This document shows positions 16,705 to 26,389 of a stretch of DNA of 64,000 nucleotides, one piece after another (position 1 is the stretch's first letter; each line of letters starts with the position of its first letter). The position numbers were made by a program, and so were the translations under genes. This DNA comes from Paludibacteraceae bacterium (lineage in GTDB: Bacteria; Bacteroidota; Bacteroidia; Bacteroidales; Paludibacteraceae): assembly GCA_017547145.1 (NCBI GenBank), contig JAFYQJ010000002.1, forward strand, positions 30,541-94,540. The letters run 5' to 3'. The notes beneath the pieces were generated by a model that did no database searches, was not told the DNA's origin, and saw nothing but the letters and a program-made list of their open reading frames with translations.

Positions 16705-18201
16705 ATGAGTGATAGATTATTTATTTTTGACACAACGTTGAGAGATGGAGAACAAGTCCCAGGTTGTCAGTTAAATACGATAGAAAAAATACAAGTTGCA
16801 AGGCAATTAGAAGCTCTTGGAGTTGATGTCATTGAGGCGGGTTTCCCAATTTCGAGTCCTGGTGATTTTAATTCTGTAATAGAAATATCGAAGGCTGTAA
16901 CATGGCCTACTATTTGTGCTTTGACTCGTGCTGTAGAAAAAGATATAGATGTAGCTGTAGAAGCATTGCGATATGCAAAACATAAACGCATTCATACAGG
17001 TATTGGTACATCAGATTCACATATTAAATATAAATTTAATTCAAACCGAGAGGAAATTATAGAGCGTGCAGTTGCAGCTGTTAAATATGCACGACGTTTT
17101 GTAGAAGATGTAGAATTTTATGCAGAAGATGCAGGGCGTACAGATAATGAATATTTGGCTCGAGTAGTTGAGGCTGTTATTAAAGCAGGAGCTACGGTTG
17201 TGAATATACCAGATACAACGGGTTATTGTTTGCCTTCGGAATATGGAGCTAAAATTAAGTATTTAATGGAGCACGTAGATGGTGTTCATAAAGCAATTTT
17301 ATCTACGCATTGTCATAATGATTTAGGTATGGCAACTGCAAATACAATAAGTGGTGTATTAAATGGTGCACGACAAGTAGAAGTAACTATAAATGGTATT
17401 GGCGAACGTGCAGGAAATACTTCGTTAGAAGAAATTGCAATGATTATAAAATCGCATAATGATATTGATATACAGACAAATATAAACACTCAAAAAATTT
17501 TCCCAACAAGTAGAATGGTTTCAAGTTTGATGAATATGCCTGTGCAACCTAATAAGGCAATTGTTGGACGAAACGCATTTGCTCATTCTTCAGGGATTCA
17601 TCAAGATGGTGTTTTGAAAAATGTTCAAACGTATGAAATAATTGATCCAAAAGATGTGGGAATAGATGATAATGCGATAGTGTTAACTGCTCGAAGTGGT
17701 CGGGCGGCATTAAAACATCGTTTACAAGTGTTAGGGGTTGAACTCGATCAAAGTCGTTTGGACAAAATTTATGAAGATTTTCTAAAATTAGCAGATAAGA
17801 AAAAAGAAGTTAATGATGATGATGTACTTTTACTAGCAGGAGCAGAACGTACACATAATCATCATATTAAGCTTGAATATTTGCAGGTAACAAGTGGTGT
17901 TGGAGTTCGCTCTGTTGCAAGTTTAGGCTTGAGTATTGCAGGTGAAAAATTTGAGGCAGCTTCGTCAGGGAATGGCCCTGTTGATGCAGCGATAAAAGCT
18001 TTAAAGCAAATTATTCATAGGCAAATGGTGCTTAAAGAATTTACTATTCAAGCTATTAGTAAAGGTAGCGATGATGTAGGTAAGGTCCATATGCAAGTAG
18101 AATATGAAGGAAGAGTGTACTACGGATTTGGAGCTAATACGGATATTGTTGCAGCTTCTGTTGAAGCTTATATTGATTGTATAAATAAATTTGTAAAATA
18201 A
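16705..18201 (+). CDS. leuA: 2-Isopropylmalate synthase
   Basis: Condenses acetyl-CoA with 2-oxoisovalerate in the first step of leucine synthesis. The 498-aa protein has the HMGL-like catalytic barrel with [12 protein letters not shown] (residues 9-20), [12 protein letters not shown], the metal site [11 protein letters not shown] (about 200-210) and [10 protein letters not shown] LeuA allosteric dimerisation domain follows from about residue 370 ([34 protein letters not shown]), where leucine feedback normally acts. It is first in the leuA-leuC-leuD-leuA2 run, downstream of the attenuator. Confidence 0.95.
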   Translation: MSDRLFIFDTTLRDGEQVPGCQLNTIEKIQVARQLEALGVDVIEAGFPISSPGDFNSVIEISKAVTWPTICALTRAVEKDIDVAVEALRYAKHKRIHTGIGTSDSHIKYKFNSNREEIIERAVAAVKYARRFVEDVEFYAEDAGRTDNEYLARVVEAVIKAGATVVNIPDTTGYCLPSEYGAKIKYLMEHVDGVHKAILSTHCHNDLGMATANTISGVLNGARQVEVTINGIGERAGNTSLEEIAMIIKSHNDIDIQTNINTQKIFPTSRMVSSLMNMPVQPNKAIVGRNAFAHSSGIHQDGVLKNVQTYEIIDPKDVGIDDNAIVLTARSGRAALKHRLQVLGVELDQSRLDKIYEDFLKLADKKKEVNDDDVLLLAGAERTHNHHIKLEYLQVTSGVGVRSVASLGLSIAGEKFEAASSGNGPVDAAIKALKQIIHRQMVLKEFTIQAISKGSDDVGKVHMQVEYEGRVYYGFGANTDIVAASVEAYIDCINKFVK

Positions 18202-18207
18202 AAAGAA

Positions 18208-19608
18208 ATGGCAAATACATTATTTGATAAAATTTGGGATGCTCATATTGTTCAACAAGTAGAAGATGGTCCCACTCAACTTTACATTGATCGACTTTAT
18301 TGTCATGAAGTAACAAGTCCACAAGCTTTTGAGGGAATGCGTAGCAGAGGTTTAAAATGTTTTCGCCCTCAAAATATTTATTGTATGCCAGACCATAATA
18401 CTCCAACACACGATCAAGATAAACCGATAGAGGACGAAGTTTCGCGTACTCAAGTAGAAACTTTGGCAAAAAATGCTAAAGATTTTGGTTTAGCTCATTT
18501 TGGTATGATGGATAAACGCAATGGAATTATTCACGTTGTTGGACCAGAAAGAGGTTTGACTTTGCCTGGAATGACAATAGTTTGTGGCGATTCTCATACA
18601 AGTACACACGGAGCTATGGGGGCGGTGGCTTTTGGTATTGGTACAAGTGAGGTAGAAATGGTTTTAGCTTCGCAGTGTATTTTACAAACTCGTCCTAAAA
18701 CAATGCGTATAACTATAGATGGAACTTTGAAAAAAGGTGTAACTGCAAAAGACGTAGCATTGTATATGATGTCTAAAATGACAACTAGTGGTGCTACAGG
18801 TTATTTTGTTGAATACGCAGGGGAAGTTGTTAAAAATTTAACAATGGAAGGGCGTTTGACTCTATGTAACCTCTCTATAGAGATGGGTGCTCGTGGTGGT
18901 ATGGTCGCTCCAGATGAAACTACTTTTGAATATATAAAAGGTCGTGAAAATACGCCAAAAGGTGAAGATTGGGATAAAGCTTTAGCTTATTGGAAAACTC
19001 TAAAAAGCGATGATAATGCTGTGTTTGATAAAGAGGTAGTTTATCATGCTGAAGATATTGAGCCAATGATAACTTATGGTACAAATCCGGGAATGGGTAT
19101 GGGCATAACGCAAGCAATACCGACAACAGATGATATGAACGAACAAGCAAAAATTTCGTTTAATAAATCGTTGAACTACATGGGATTTGAAGCAGGAGAA
19201 AAACTTCTCGGTAAAAAAGTTGATTATGTTTTTCTTGGAGCTTGTACAAATGGTCGTATAGAAGATTTTCGTGCGTTTGCTTCTATTGTAAAAGGGCGTA
19301 AAAAAGCCGATAATATTACAGCTTGGTTAGTGCCGGGCTCGTGGATGGTCGATGCACAAATAAGAGAGGAAGGTTTGGATAAAGTTTTTACTGAAGCAGG
19401 ATTTGAGATACGTCAACCAGGTTGTTCGGCATGTTTGGCAATGAACGATGACAAGATACCTGCAGGAAAATATGCAGTGTCTACGAGCAATCGTAATTTT
19501 GAGGGGCGACAAGGTCCAGGGGCTCGAACAATGTTGGCTAGCCCGCTAGTAGCTGCTGCAGCAGCTGTGACAGGTGTGGTAACTGACCCACGTGAATTAA
19601 TGGATTAA
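18208..19608 (+). CDS. leuC: 3-Isopropylmalate dehydratase large subunit
   Basis: Aconitase-family enzyme that, with LeuD, isomerises 2- to 3-isopropylmalate. The 466-aa protein shows [22 protein letters not shown] at the start, [15 protein letters not shown], and the [4Fe-4S] ligands in [14 protein letters not shown] and [27 protein letters not shown] is also present. It begins 6 bases after leuA and ends 19 bases before leuD. Confidence 0.95.
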   Translation: MANTLFDKIWDAHIVQQVEDGPTQLYIDRLYCHEVTSPQAFEGMRSRGLKCFRPQNIYCMPDHNTPTHDQDKPIEDEVSRTQVETLAKNAKDFGLAHFGMMDKRNGIIHVVGPERGLTLPGMTIVCGDSHTSTHGAMGAVAFGIGTSEVEMVLASQCILQTRPKTMRITIDGTLKKGVTAKDVALYMMSKMTTSGATGYFVEYAGEVVKNLTMEGRLTLCNLSIEMGARGGMVAPDETTFEYIKGRENTPKGEDWDKALAYWKTLKSDDNAVFDKEVVYHAEDIEPMITYGTNPGMGMGITQAIPTTDDMNEQAKISFNKSLNYMGFEAGEKLLGKKVDYVFLGACTNGRIEDFRAFASIVKGRKKADNITAWLVPGSWMVDAQIREEGLDKVFTEAGFEIRQPGCSACLAMNDDKIPAGKYAVSTSNRNFEGRQGPGARTMLASPLVAAAAAVTGVVTDPRELMD

Positions 19609-19627
19609 AACTAAAAAAGAGAAAAAA

Positions 19628-20224
19628 ATGAAACAGAAATTTGATATAATTACAAGTACTTGCGTTCCACTTCCATTAGAAAATGTGGATACCGACCAAA
19701 TTATTCCTGCACGTTTTTTGAAAGCAACAACACGTGAAGAAAAGTTTTTTGGCGATAATTTGTTTCGTGATTGGCGTTATAATGCCGATGGCACTTTGAA
19801 CAAAGATTTTGTATTAAACAATCCAACTTATAGCGGTCAAATATTGGTTGCTGGTAAAAATTTTGGATCAGGATCAAGTCGTGAACATGCTGCTTGGGCT
19901 ATTGCTGGTTATGGATTTAGAGTTGTTGTTTCGAGTTTCTTCGCTGATATTCATAAGAATAACGAATTGAATAACTTCGTGTTGCCAGTGGTGGTGAGTG
20001 AAGAATTTTTATCAGAGTTGTTTGACTCTATCAATGCAAATCCAAAAATGGAAGTAGAGGTTGACCTTCCAAATCAAACCATTACAAATAAAGCAACAGG
20101 CAAGAGTGAAACGTTTGAAATAAATGCTTATAAAAAACATTGCTTGATAAATGGGTTGGATGATATTGACTTTTTGTTGACCAACAAAGACAAAATTGAA
20201 GCATGGGAAACGCGTTCAAGATAG
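19628..20224 (+). CDS. leuD: 3-Isopropylmalate dehydratase small subunit
   Basis: Swivelling-domain partner of LeuC, 198 aa. Typical features are the N-terminal [19 protein letters not shown], the substrate loop [37 protein letters not shown], and the C-terminal helix ending in KIEAWE. The last 22 bases overlap the start of the second LeuA-type gene in another frame, suggesting translational coupling. Confidence 0.95.
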   Translation: MKQKFDIITSTCVPLPLENVDTDQIIPARFLKATTREEKFFGDNLFRDWRYNADGTLNKDFVLNNPTYSGQILVAGKNFGSGSSREHAAWAIAGYGFRVVVSSFFADIHKNNELNNFVLPVVVSEEFLSELFDSINANPKMEVEVDLPNQTITNKATGKSETFEINAYKKHCLINGLDDIDFLLTNKDKIEAWETRSR

Positions 20225-21729
20225 AAATACTTGACACTACACTTCGCGATGGCGAACAAACCTCGGGAGTCTCGTTTGCTACGCAGGAAAAAATGAGCAT
20301 TGCTCGTTTTTTGCTCGAAGATTTAGGTGTCGATCGTTTAGAAGTGGCTTCAGCACGCGTTTCGCAAGGTGAGTTTGAAGCAGTTCGAATGATAGCCAAA
20401 TGGGCTAAAAACAATGGTTTTCTTTCTAAAATAGAGGTCCTTGGTTTTGTAGATGGAGGTAAATCTATCGAATGGATAAAAAATGCTGGTTGTTGTGTGT
20501 TGAATTTGTTAAGCAAAGGCTCTTATAAACACGTAACGGAACAATTAGGAAAAACTCCTGAACAACATATTGCTGATATAAAAGCAGTAGTGTCTCAAGC
20601 TCATTCCGAAGGTTTTGATGTGAATTTTTATTTGGAAGATTGGAGTAATGGGATGTTACATTCGTCCGACTATGTGTTTCAAATGCTAGATGCTTTGAAA
20701 ACGATTGGTATTAAGCGTTTTATGTTGCCTGATACGTTAGGAATTTTAACGCCTACGCAAACTGCCGATTTTTGTTCGCAAATGGTACAACGCTATCCCG
20801 ATTTGCATTTCGATTTTCATGCACACAACGACTATGATATGGCCGTAGCAAATAGTTATGAAGCCGTAAAAGCTGGTATTCGTGGCGTGCATACTACGGT
20901 GAATGGTTTGGGCGAACGTGCGGGTAATGCACCACTTACAAGTGTAGTAGCTGTTTTGCACGACCAATTAGGAATAAGAACTTCGATTCGTGAATCAAAA
21001 ATATACCAAATTAGCAAGTTAGTAGAAACTTATTCTGGTGTGCGTATTCCGAATAATAAGCCTATTATTGGCGACAATGTGTTTACGCAATGTGCAGGAG
21101 TTCATGCCGATGGCGATGCTAAAAATGGTTTGTATTACAACGATTTAATTCCCGAACGTTTTGGACGTGTGCGTGAATATGCCCTTGGTAAAATGTCGGG
21201 TAAAGCTAATATTCGCAAAAATCTTGAGGCTCTTGGCATAAATCTCGACGAAGAGGCTATGCGTAAGGTTACCGAACGGATTATTGAGCTTGGCGACAAA
21301 AAGCAGTTGGTTACGCCCGAGGAATTGCCCTTTATCGTTACCGATGTGTTGAAGCACGGGCAGCAAGAGCAACGCATACGAATGATAAACTATTCGCTTT
21401 CGTTGGCGTATGGATTGCGACCCTTGGCGTCTGTAAAAATTGAAATTGATGGAAACACCTACGAGCAAAGTGCTGTGGGCGATGGTCAGTACAACGCCTT
21501 TACAAAAGCTCTTTGGAAGATTTATAAAAACCTGAATAAACCCATACCCGAGCTTATCGACTATGCGGTGATAATACCTCCGGGCGGGCAAACCGACGCT
21601 TTGGTGCATACTACCATTACGTGGCGATTGCACGACAAGGTGTTTAAAACTCATGGTTTGGATGCCGACCAAACCGAGGCAGCCATAAAAGCAACGGTGA
21701 AAATGCTTAACCAAATAGAAAACATATAA
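20203..21729 (+). CDS. LeuA-like acyltransferase (isopropylmalate/citramalate synthase family)
   Basis: Second HMGL-like claisen-condensing enzyme in the operon, 508 aa. It has [17 protein letters not shown], the HxH metal site [27 protein letters not shown] and a C-terminal LeuA-type regulatory domain ([18 protein letters not shown], then [16 protein letters not shown]). It is clearly diverged from the first leuA. Bacteroides genomes, as I recall them, carry a homologue in the same place followed by leuB. The substrate is uncertain: isopropylmalate, (R)-citramalate or another 2-oxo-acid condensation is possible. The ATG at 20203 overlaps leuD by 22 bases and has no separate ribosome-binding site. 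Confidence 0.8.
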   Translation: MGNAFKIEILDTTLRDGEQTSGVSFATQEKMSIARFLLEDLGVDRLEVASARVSQGEFEAVRMIAKWAKNNGFLSKIEVLGFVDGGKSIEWIKNAGCCVLNLLSKGSYKHVTEQLGKTPEQHIADIKAVVSQAHSEGFDVNFYLEDWSNGMLHSSDYVFQMLDALKTIGIKRFMLPDTLGILTPTQTADFCSQMVQRYPDLHFDFHAHNDYDMAVANSYEAVKAGIRGVHTTVNGLGERAGNAPLTSVVAVLHDQLGIRTSIRESKIYQISKLVETYSGVRIPNNKPIIGDNVFTQCAGVHADGDAKNGLYYNDLIPERFGRVREYALGKMSGKANIRKNLEALGINLDEEAMRKVTERIIELGDKKQLVTPEELPFIVTDVLKHGQQEQRIRMINYSLSLAYGLRPLASVKIEIDGNTYEQSAVGDGQYNAFTKALWKIYKNLNKPIPELIDYAVIIPPGGQTDALVHTTITWRLHDKVFKTHGLDADQTEAAIKATVKMLNQIENI

Positions 21730-21750
21730 TATAAACTTATAAAAACTTTT

Positions 21751-21990
21751 TTGCCTATGAAGTAAATGCGTAGTTTTTTACGCACATTTTGAAAATATTG
21801 GAAATAGCGTTAAGTATAGCTTGAATATCTGAAACCTTCGACAAGTTTTAAATCCTATCGAGTGACTACTGATAACGTTCACGTGCAAGCGTGAGCTTTA
21901 TTGTTTAGTTTGATAGGATAAGGTAAGTCGAAGACCTCAGATATTCAGAAAAAACAAATTAGCATCACGCTATTTTTATGTGCGTAAGTT
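21751..21990 (+). ncRNA. Structured repeat element, copy A
   Basis: First of three related elements in the window; it fills most of the 334-base gap 21730-22063. Paired arms seen: P1 TTACGCACAT 21778-21787 with ATGTGCGTAA 21978-21987; P2 AATAGCGT 21803-21810 with ACGCTATT 21967-21974; P3 AATATCTGA 21824-21832 with TCAGATATT 21937-21945, continued by CTTCGAC 21836-21842 with GTCGAAG 21927-21933; P4 ATCCTATCGA 21852-21861 with TTGATAGGAT 21910-21919; P5 GTTCACG 21877-21883 with CGTGAGC 21890-21896. A micro-ORF ATG-AAG-TAA lies at 21757-21765. A competing hairpin TGCGTA/TACGCA lies at 21767-21784. Shared blocks with the other copies are TTGCCTATGAA and TTGAAAATATTGGAAATAG. No clear promoter box precedes this copy, so it may be read from the leu operon. 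Whether it acts as RNA is an inference. Confidence 0.65.
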
Positions 21991-22063
21991 TAGTTTTTTT
22001 AGGTGCTGCGGAGTAACTCGAAAAGCCGTAAAGTGAGTAGAGGTAAAAAATATTGAATAGAAT

Positions 22064-23371
22064 ATGAAAAACAAATTAATTTATACTTTATTAATTGGTT
22101 TATTTTTATTGTTTACTGGATGTGAATCAAACCGAAATGAATCAAAATCTATTTCTAAGATGAATATTGGAGATGCAACAACACTTTTTATTGCATCAAG
22201 TGCTAATGGAATGGCTGAAATCTCGCCAAAAGGAAATAATGATGCAGCTGTGGCTACAAAACGTCTTTTTAAAATTACGGAAGATGGAGTTGTAGAGGAT
22301 GTTGTTTATACAGATGAAGAAGGAAATGAAATAACAGAAACGTATATTCCAGAAAATATGTATTTTATAGAAAATTCTCCATATTTCTTTGCAGAATTTA
22401 GGGGTGATTTTGGGATGAAACAATATCTTGTAAATAAACATACAGGTGCAGTTTATGATGCATCAGGTGTAATAGATCTTTATTCTTTGGCTGAATCTGA
22501 TTTTTTTGCAAATGCACCTCTTTTTGTTACAGATGGATATGGAAATATTTATTATAGTAGTTATGACTACAACAGTGGTAACGATAGAGTGCATAAAATT
22601 GATATTTCAAATATCAACCAAATTGTACATGAAGCTCTTACTCCTATAACAGACAATCTTGATAGATTTGTATCTAGTACAAATGGAGAGTTGTTTTATG
22701 AGTATTATAGTGGTGGTGATAGTAAATATCGTTTACGTTCTGCTGGTGGTAAACTAATTCCTTTTAGTTTAAGAGCTGATTTTAGCTATAATAATATGGC
22801 ATTTAGGGGGTTGGATGGAAAGTTGCATATCTTAGATAGAAACTGCTTACAAACTATTTCTTTTTCTGATTATGGGGATATCACCTTAGATACTATCATT
22901 AATGTGGAAGACTTAATGTATGACTTAGGATGTGATGCTGCTTCTCCTTATAATCCATATTTAGTAACACTAGAAAATCGAATTCTTGCTATTGGCAAAT
23001 ATAGTGCCGCTATGGTATTAGATAGTGATAATAAAGATGATATAACAGGAAATGTTTTTGATATTAATGACAATATGCGAATAAGAGATTTTCATTATAC
23101 AGATTCGTATATCTATTGTTGTGGAGAGATATCGGGTAACTTTTCGTTGGTTAGAATAGATCCTTATACATATTCTAAAGAAGTCATTATGCAGAATAAT
23201 GATTATGAAATTTATTCATTTACGGTATTGAATGATGAAACTATTATGTTTAATGGTTTGAGGTTATCAGATGGTAAAAACATAATTGCTTCAATAGATA
23301 AGAATGGAAAGTTTAAAATACTTGACGAAACATTGAACTCTCAAGAGTCTGTTTTAGAACGTATACAATAA
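22064..23371 (+). CDS. Predicted surface lipoprotein of unknown function
   Basis: A 435-aa lipoprotein: signal peptide with lipobox LFTGC (C20), then ESNRNES. The mature part has repeated segments that look like beta-propeller blades (LFVTDGYGNIYYSSYDY, RVHKIDISNINQIV, LDGKLHILDRNC, SLVRIDPYTYSKEVI) but no domain I can name. No catalytic motif is visible. It follows structured element A by about 75 bases. Its stop (23369-23371) directly abuts the stop of the convergent gene, inside a 12-base palindrome CAATAATTATTG (23366-23377). Likely anchored in the outer membrane; function unknown. Confidence 0.7.
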   Translation: MKNKLIYTLLIGLFLLFTGCESNRNESKSISKMNIGDATTLFIASSANGMAEISPKGNNDAAVATKRLFKITEDGVVEDVVYTDEEGNEITETYIPENMYFIENSPYFFAEFRGDFGMKQYLVNKHTGAVYDASGVIDLYSLAESDFFANAPLFVTDGYGNIYYSSYDYNSGNDRVHKIDISNINQIVHEALTPITDNLDRFVSSTNGELFYEYYSGGDSKYRLRSAGGKLIPFSLRADFSYNNMAFRGLDGKLHILDRNCLQTISFSDYGDITLDTIINVEDLMYDLGCDAASPYNPYLVTLENRILAIGKYSAAMVLDSDNKDDITGNVFDINDNMRIRDFHYTDSYIYCCGEISGNFSLVRIDPYTYSKEVIMQNNDYEIYSFTVLNDETIMFNGLRLSDGKNIIASIDKNGKFKILDETLNSQESVLERIQ

Positions 23372-24208
23372 TTATTGTTTATGAAATTCCACCAATTCTT
23401 CGATAGGAACTTGTGCTATATGGCTGAAGTTGAGGCCAAAATCGTAGGCTGCTACTTCGAGTACATCGGCAAAGTGGTAAGCCACGGAGCCTGTAAAAGC
23501 TATCGGTAGCGTACGGAAGTCGGGGTAATGCACTATGTTGCGGGCAAAAAACGCTATGAATGCATCGAACACCAAATTGTAGCAGTAGGGCTCGGCTATG
23601 TTTTCCGACAAAAATGGCGTGAATTGTGCTAAATAGCGATTGGGCAGAGGTTGTCGATATACGTTTTCGACAGCCTCTTTTGCTGTTAAGTGGTATTTGT
23701 CAGCAAAAAGTTCTGCTATGCTGTCGGGCATTTGTCGCTTAAGAAAATCGGAAACTAATGTTCGACCGAGATAAGCTCCGCTGCCTTCGTCGCCAAGAAT
23801 AAACCCAAGCGGCGGAGTGTTTTGCGTGATGTTTGTTCCATCGTAAAGGCATGAATTTGAGCCTGTTCCCAATATGCAGGCAATGCCTTCGGAATGTCCG
23901 CAGAGGGCTCTGGCAGCACCTAATAAATCCGAATCAACTTCGATGATTGCGTTTGCAAAAACGGATTTTAGGGCAGTGGCTACAATCGGTTGTTTCTCGG
24001 GAATGCACCCTGCACCATAGAAATAAACCTCTTTGACCGAAGCCGAAACGGTGGCAAATGGCAATTCCGATTTTATCAGTTGCGATATCATATCGGCAGT
24101 TTGATAAAACGGATTGATACCGTTTGTTCTTTTTTTATCGACAATATGATTATTGTTGATTAAAATCCAATCGGTTTTTGTAGAACCTGCATCAGCAATT
24201 AGTTTCAT
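23372..24208 (-). CDS. BadF/BadG/BcrA/BcrD-type ATPase, N-acetylglucosamine kinase-like
   Basis: ASKHA-fold sugar kinase-like protein of 278 aa. The phosphate-1 loop is at the N-terminus (IADAGSTKTDW, residues 4-14); phosphate-2 and adenosine motifs appear as CILGTGSNSCLYDG and GFILGDEGSGAYLGR. This arrangement matches bacterial N-acetylglucosamine kinase homologues in Bacteroidetes. Its divergent neighbour is a GlcN6P deaminase fusion, which fits amino-sugar salvage (GlcNAc to GlcNAc-6-P to GlcN-6-P to Fru-6-P). Activity on GlcNAc itself is inferred. Confidence 0.82.
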   Translation of the reverse strand: MKLIADAGSTKTDWILINNNHIVDKKRTNGINPFYQTADMISQLIKSELPFATVSASVKEVYFYGAGCIPEKQPIVATALKSVFANAIIEVDSDLLGAARALCGHSEGIACILGTGSNSCLYDGTNITQNTPPLGFILGDEGSGAYLGRTLVSDFLKRQMPDSIAELFADKYHLTAKEAVENVYRQPLPNRYLAQFTPFLSENIAEPYCYNLVFDAFIAFFARNIVHYPDFRTLPIAFTGSVAYHFADVLEVAAYDFGLNFSHIAQVPIEELVEFHKQ

Positions 24209-24308
24209 AACTCGTAAAAATGAAATAGATAAAACAAAGAAAGTTAAAAATACTGGAGTTTACAAATAAAAATGGAGTTTGATGTTGTGAGATTTTATTA
24301 AAAATAGT

Positions 24309-24316
24309 ATTTTTGA
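24309..24316 (+). promoter_or_regulatory. Promoter of the deaminase gene (-7 TATTTTTG, -33 TTG)
   Basis: Exact TAnnTTTG box with TTG at 24285-24287, 21 bases upstream. It lies in the divergent gap between the kinase-like gene and the deaminase gene. Confidence 0.65.
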
Positions 24317-24348
24317 ACTTTAAATAAAAACTATAAAAAACTAAAAAA

Positions 24349-26328
24349 ATGAAGGCAAATCTCAGTTCAAAGATTAAATTACGCCACATCCCACGTAAGT
24401 ATTATCAACCACAAGATGTTTTGGAATTGTCGAGTATTACTCGTTTTGAAAAACTTTCGACTGAAATTTTTGATGAGGCAGTCGATGGAGCAAAAAAAAT
24501 TGCAGATGAAATAGCAGTTGCAATTCGTGATAAACAAGCTAAAGGCGAGAAGTTTGTATTAGGACTTTCTTGTTCGCGTTCGTGTACAGAGTTGTATGCA
24601 GAGTTAGTGCAGAAGCATCAAGCGGAAGGATTGAGTTTCGAAAATGTAGTTGTTTTTAATATTTTTGAATATTATCCTTTGGCAAATAGTTCACAAAGTG
24701 CTTTCTCTCAATTGCAAGCAATGTTGTTGGATAAAACAAATATTGCGAAAGAAAATGTCTATACTCCAGATTGTTCGTTGAAAAAAGAAGAAATTGTTTC
24801 GTTCTGCAAAAATTATGAAAAAACAATCGCTTCGTTTGGTGGAATAGATTATTTAGTACTTGGTATAAGTGATTCAGGAAATATTGCAATAAATGAGTCA
24901 GGATCGCAAGGAACATCGCGTACACGTTTGATAATGTTGGATAACAATTCAAGAAAAGAAGGTTCTTATTTGTTTGGCTCAACAGAAAATGTGCCAGTTT
25001 GTGCTATAACTATGGGTGTTGGAACTATGCTCGATGCAAAACGTGTTGTTGCAATGGCGTGGGGCGATGGAAAAGCAGAAATCGTAAAACAAGTAGTAGA
25101 GGGTAATGTTTCGGATGCGTATTCTGCATCTTATTTGCAAAATCATATCAATGCGACATTGGTGTTAGATATTCATTCTGCAAGTGAATTAACTCGTATT
25201 AGCCATCCTTGGTTGGTAACATCGTGCGAGTGGGATGATAAATTAATTCGTCGTGCTATTGTTTGGTTGTGTCAGAAGTTGAACAAACCAATTTTGAAGT
25301 TGACAAACAAAGATTATAACGAAAATGGTTTGAGCGAATTGTTAGCATTACACAATTCGGCATACAATGTTAATATAAAGATTTTTAACGATTTACAACA
25401 TACAATAACTGGTTGGCCGGGAGGAAAACCAAATGCCGATGATACGTATCGTCCTGAACGTGCAAATCCATATCCAAAACGTGTGTTGGTGTTTAGCCCT
25501 CATCCTGATGATGATGTTATTTCGATGGGAGGAACGCTTCGTCGTTTGGTTGATCAAAAGCATGACGTACATATTGCGTATGAAACATCGGGTAATATTG
25601 CTGTAAACGATGAAGAAGTGTTGCGTTTTATGATGTTTGTAAAAGGATATCACGAAATTCATAAATCGAAAGATGCTGCTTTGGATGCTAAAAACGATGA
25701 AATAATTGAAGCTATAGCTCAAAAGAAAGATGGAGAAATGGATACAGCTGATGTTCGCGAACTAAAAGGTTTGATTCGTAGAGGAGAAGCTCGTTTGGCC
25801 GATCGTTATATGGGTGTGAAGTCAGACAATATACATTTCTTGAATTTACCATTTTATGAAACTGGTACAATTAAAAAGAATGACTTAAGTCAGGCAGATG
25901 TTGATATTGTAAAGGCATTGTTGCAAGATTTGAAGCCTCATCAAATATATGTTGCAGGCGACCTTGCCGATCCTCATGGAACGCATAAAGTATGTTTGGA
26001 TGCAGTGTTGGCAGCTATAGATGATTTGAAAGGAGAAGCATGGTTGGACGAATGTCGCATTTGGATGTATCGAGGTGCGTGGATGGAATGGGAAATTGAT
26101 CATATAGAAATGGCAGTTCCTTTAAGTCCTGAAGAGTTGAGAAGTAAGCGTAATGCTATTTTGCGTCATTCATCGCAAATGGAAAGTGCTCCTTTCTTGG
26201 GCAATGATGAGCGTTTGTTTTGGCAACGTTCAGAAGAACGAAATCGTACGACAGCCGAATTTTATAATAAATTAGGTTTGGCATCGTATGAAGCTATTGA
26301 AGCGTTTGTTCGATACATACCTTTGTAA
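24349..26328 (+). CDS. nagB: Glucosamine-6-phosphate deaminase fused to a PIG-L/LmbE deacetylase domain
   Basis: A 659-aa two-domain protein. Residues about 25-290 form a NagB-like isomerase/deaminase domain (LGLSCSRSCTELYAELV, YLVLGISDSGNIAINESG, AITMGVGTMLDAKRVVAMAWG), which converts GlcN-6-P to Fru-6-P and ammonia. Residues about 380-659 form an LmbE/PIG-L domain with the metal motif VFSPHPDDDVISMGG and the downstream DPHGTHKVC. This fusion is typical of Bacteroidetes; the C-terminal domain could deacetylate GlcNAc-6-P, making the protein bifunctional, but that is inferred. In the deaminase domain the usual GIGxDGHIAFNEPGS stretch reads LGISDSGNIAINESGS, so catalytic residues are altered and activity should be tested. 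Confidence 0.85.
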   Translation: MKANLSSKIKLRHIPRKYYQPQDVLELSSITRFEKLSTEIFDEAVDGAKKIADEIAVAIRDKQAKGEKFVLGLSCSRSCTELYAELVQKHQAEGLSFENVVVFNIFEYYPLANSSQSAFSQLQAMLLDKTNIAKENVYTPDCSLKKEEIVSFCKNYEKTIASFGGIDYLVLGISDSGNIAINESGSQGTSRTRLIMLDNNSRKEGSYLFGSTENVPVCAITMGVGTMLDAKRVVAMAWGDGKAEIVKQVVEGNVSDAYSASYLQNHINATLVLDIHSASELTRISHPWLVTSCEWDDKLIRRAIVWLCQKLNKPILKLTNKDYNENGLSELLALHNSAYNVNIKIFNDLQHTITGWPGGKPNADDTYRPERANPYPKRVLVFSPHPDDDVISMGGTLRRLVDQKHDVHIAYETSGNIAVNDEEVLRFMMFVKGYHEIHKSKDAALDAKNDEIIEAIAQKKDGEMDTADVRELKGLIRRGEARLADRYMGVKSDNIHFLNLPFYETGTIKKNDLSQADVDIVKALLQDLKPHQIYVAGDLADPHGTHKVCLDAVLAAIDDLKGEAWLDECRIWMYRGAWMEWEIDHIEMAVPLSPEELRSKRNAILRHSSQMESAPFLGNDERLFWQRSEERNRTTAEFYNKLGLASYEAIEAFVRYIPL

Positions 26329-26351
26329 GTAAAATTTTTAACTCATAGAAA

Positions 26352-26381
26352 AAAGACCTCTTTTTAGAGAAAGAGGTCTTT
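26352..26381 (+). terminator. Strong hairpin between the deaminase and amidase genes
   Basis: AAAGACCTCTTT (26352-26363) pairs perfectly with AAAGAGGTCTTT (26370-26381), followed by GTTTTATA. It is a good terminator for the deaminase gene, but it ends only 8 bases before the next start codon (26390), so it also covers that gene's ribosome-binding region. Confidence 0.75.
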
Positions 26382-26389
26382 GTTTTATA

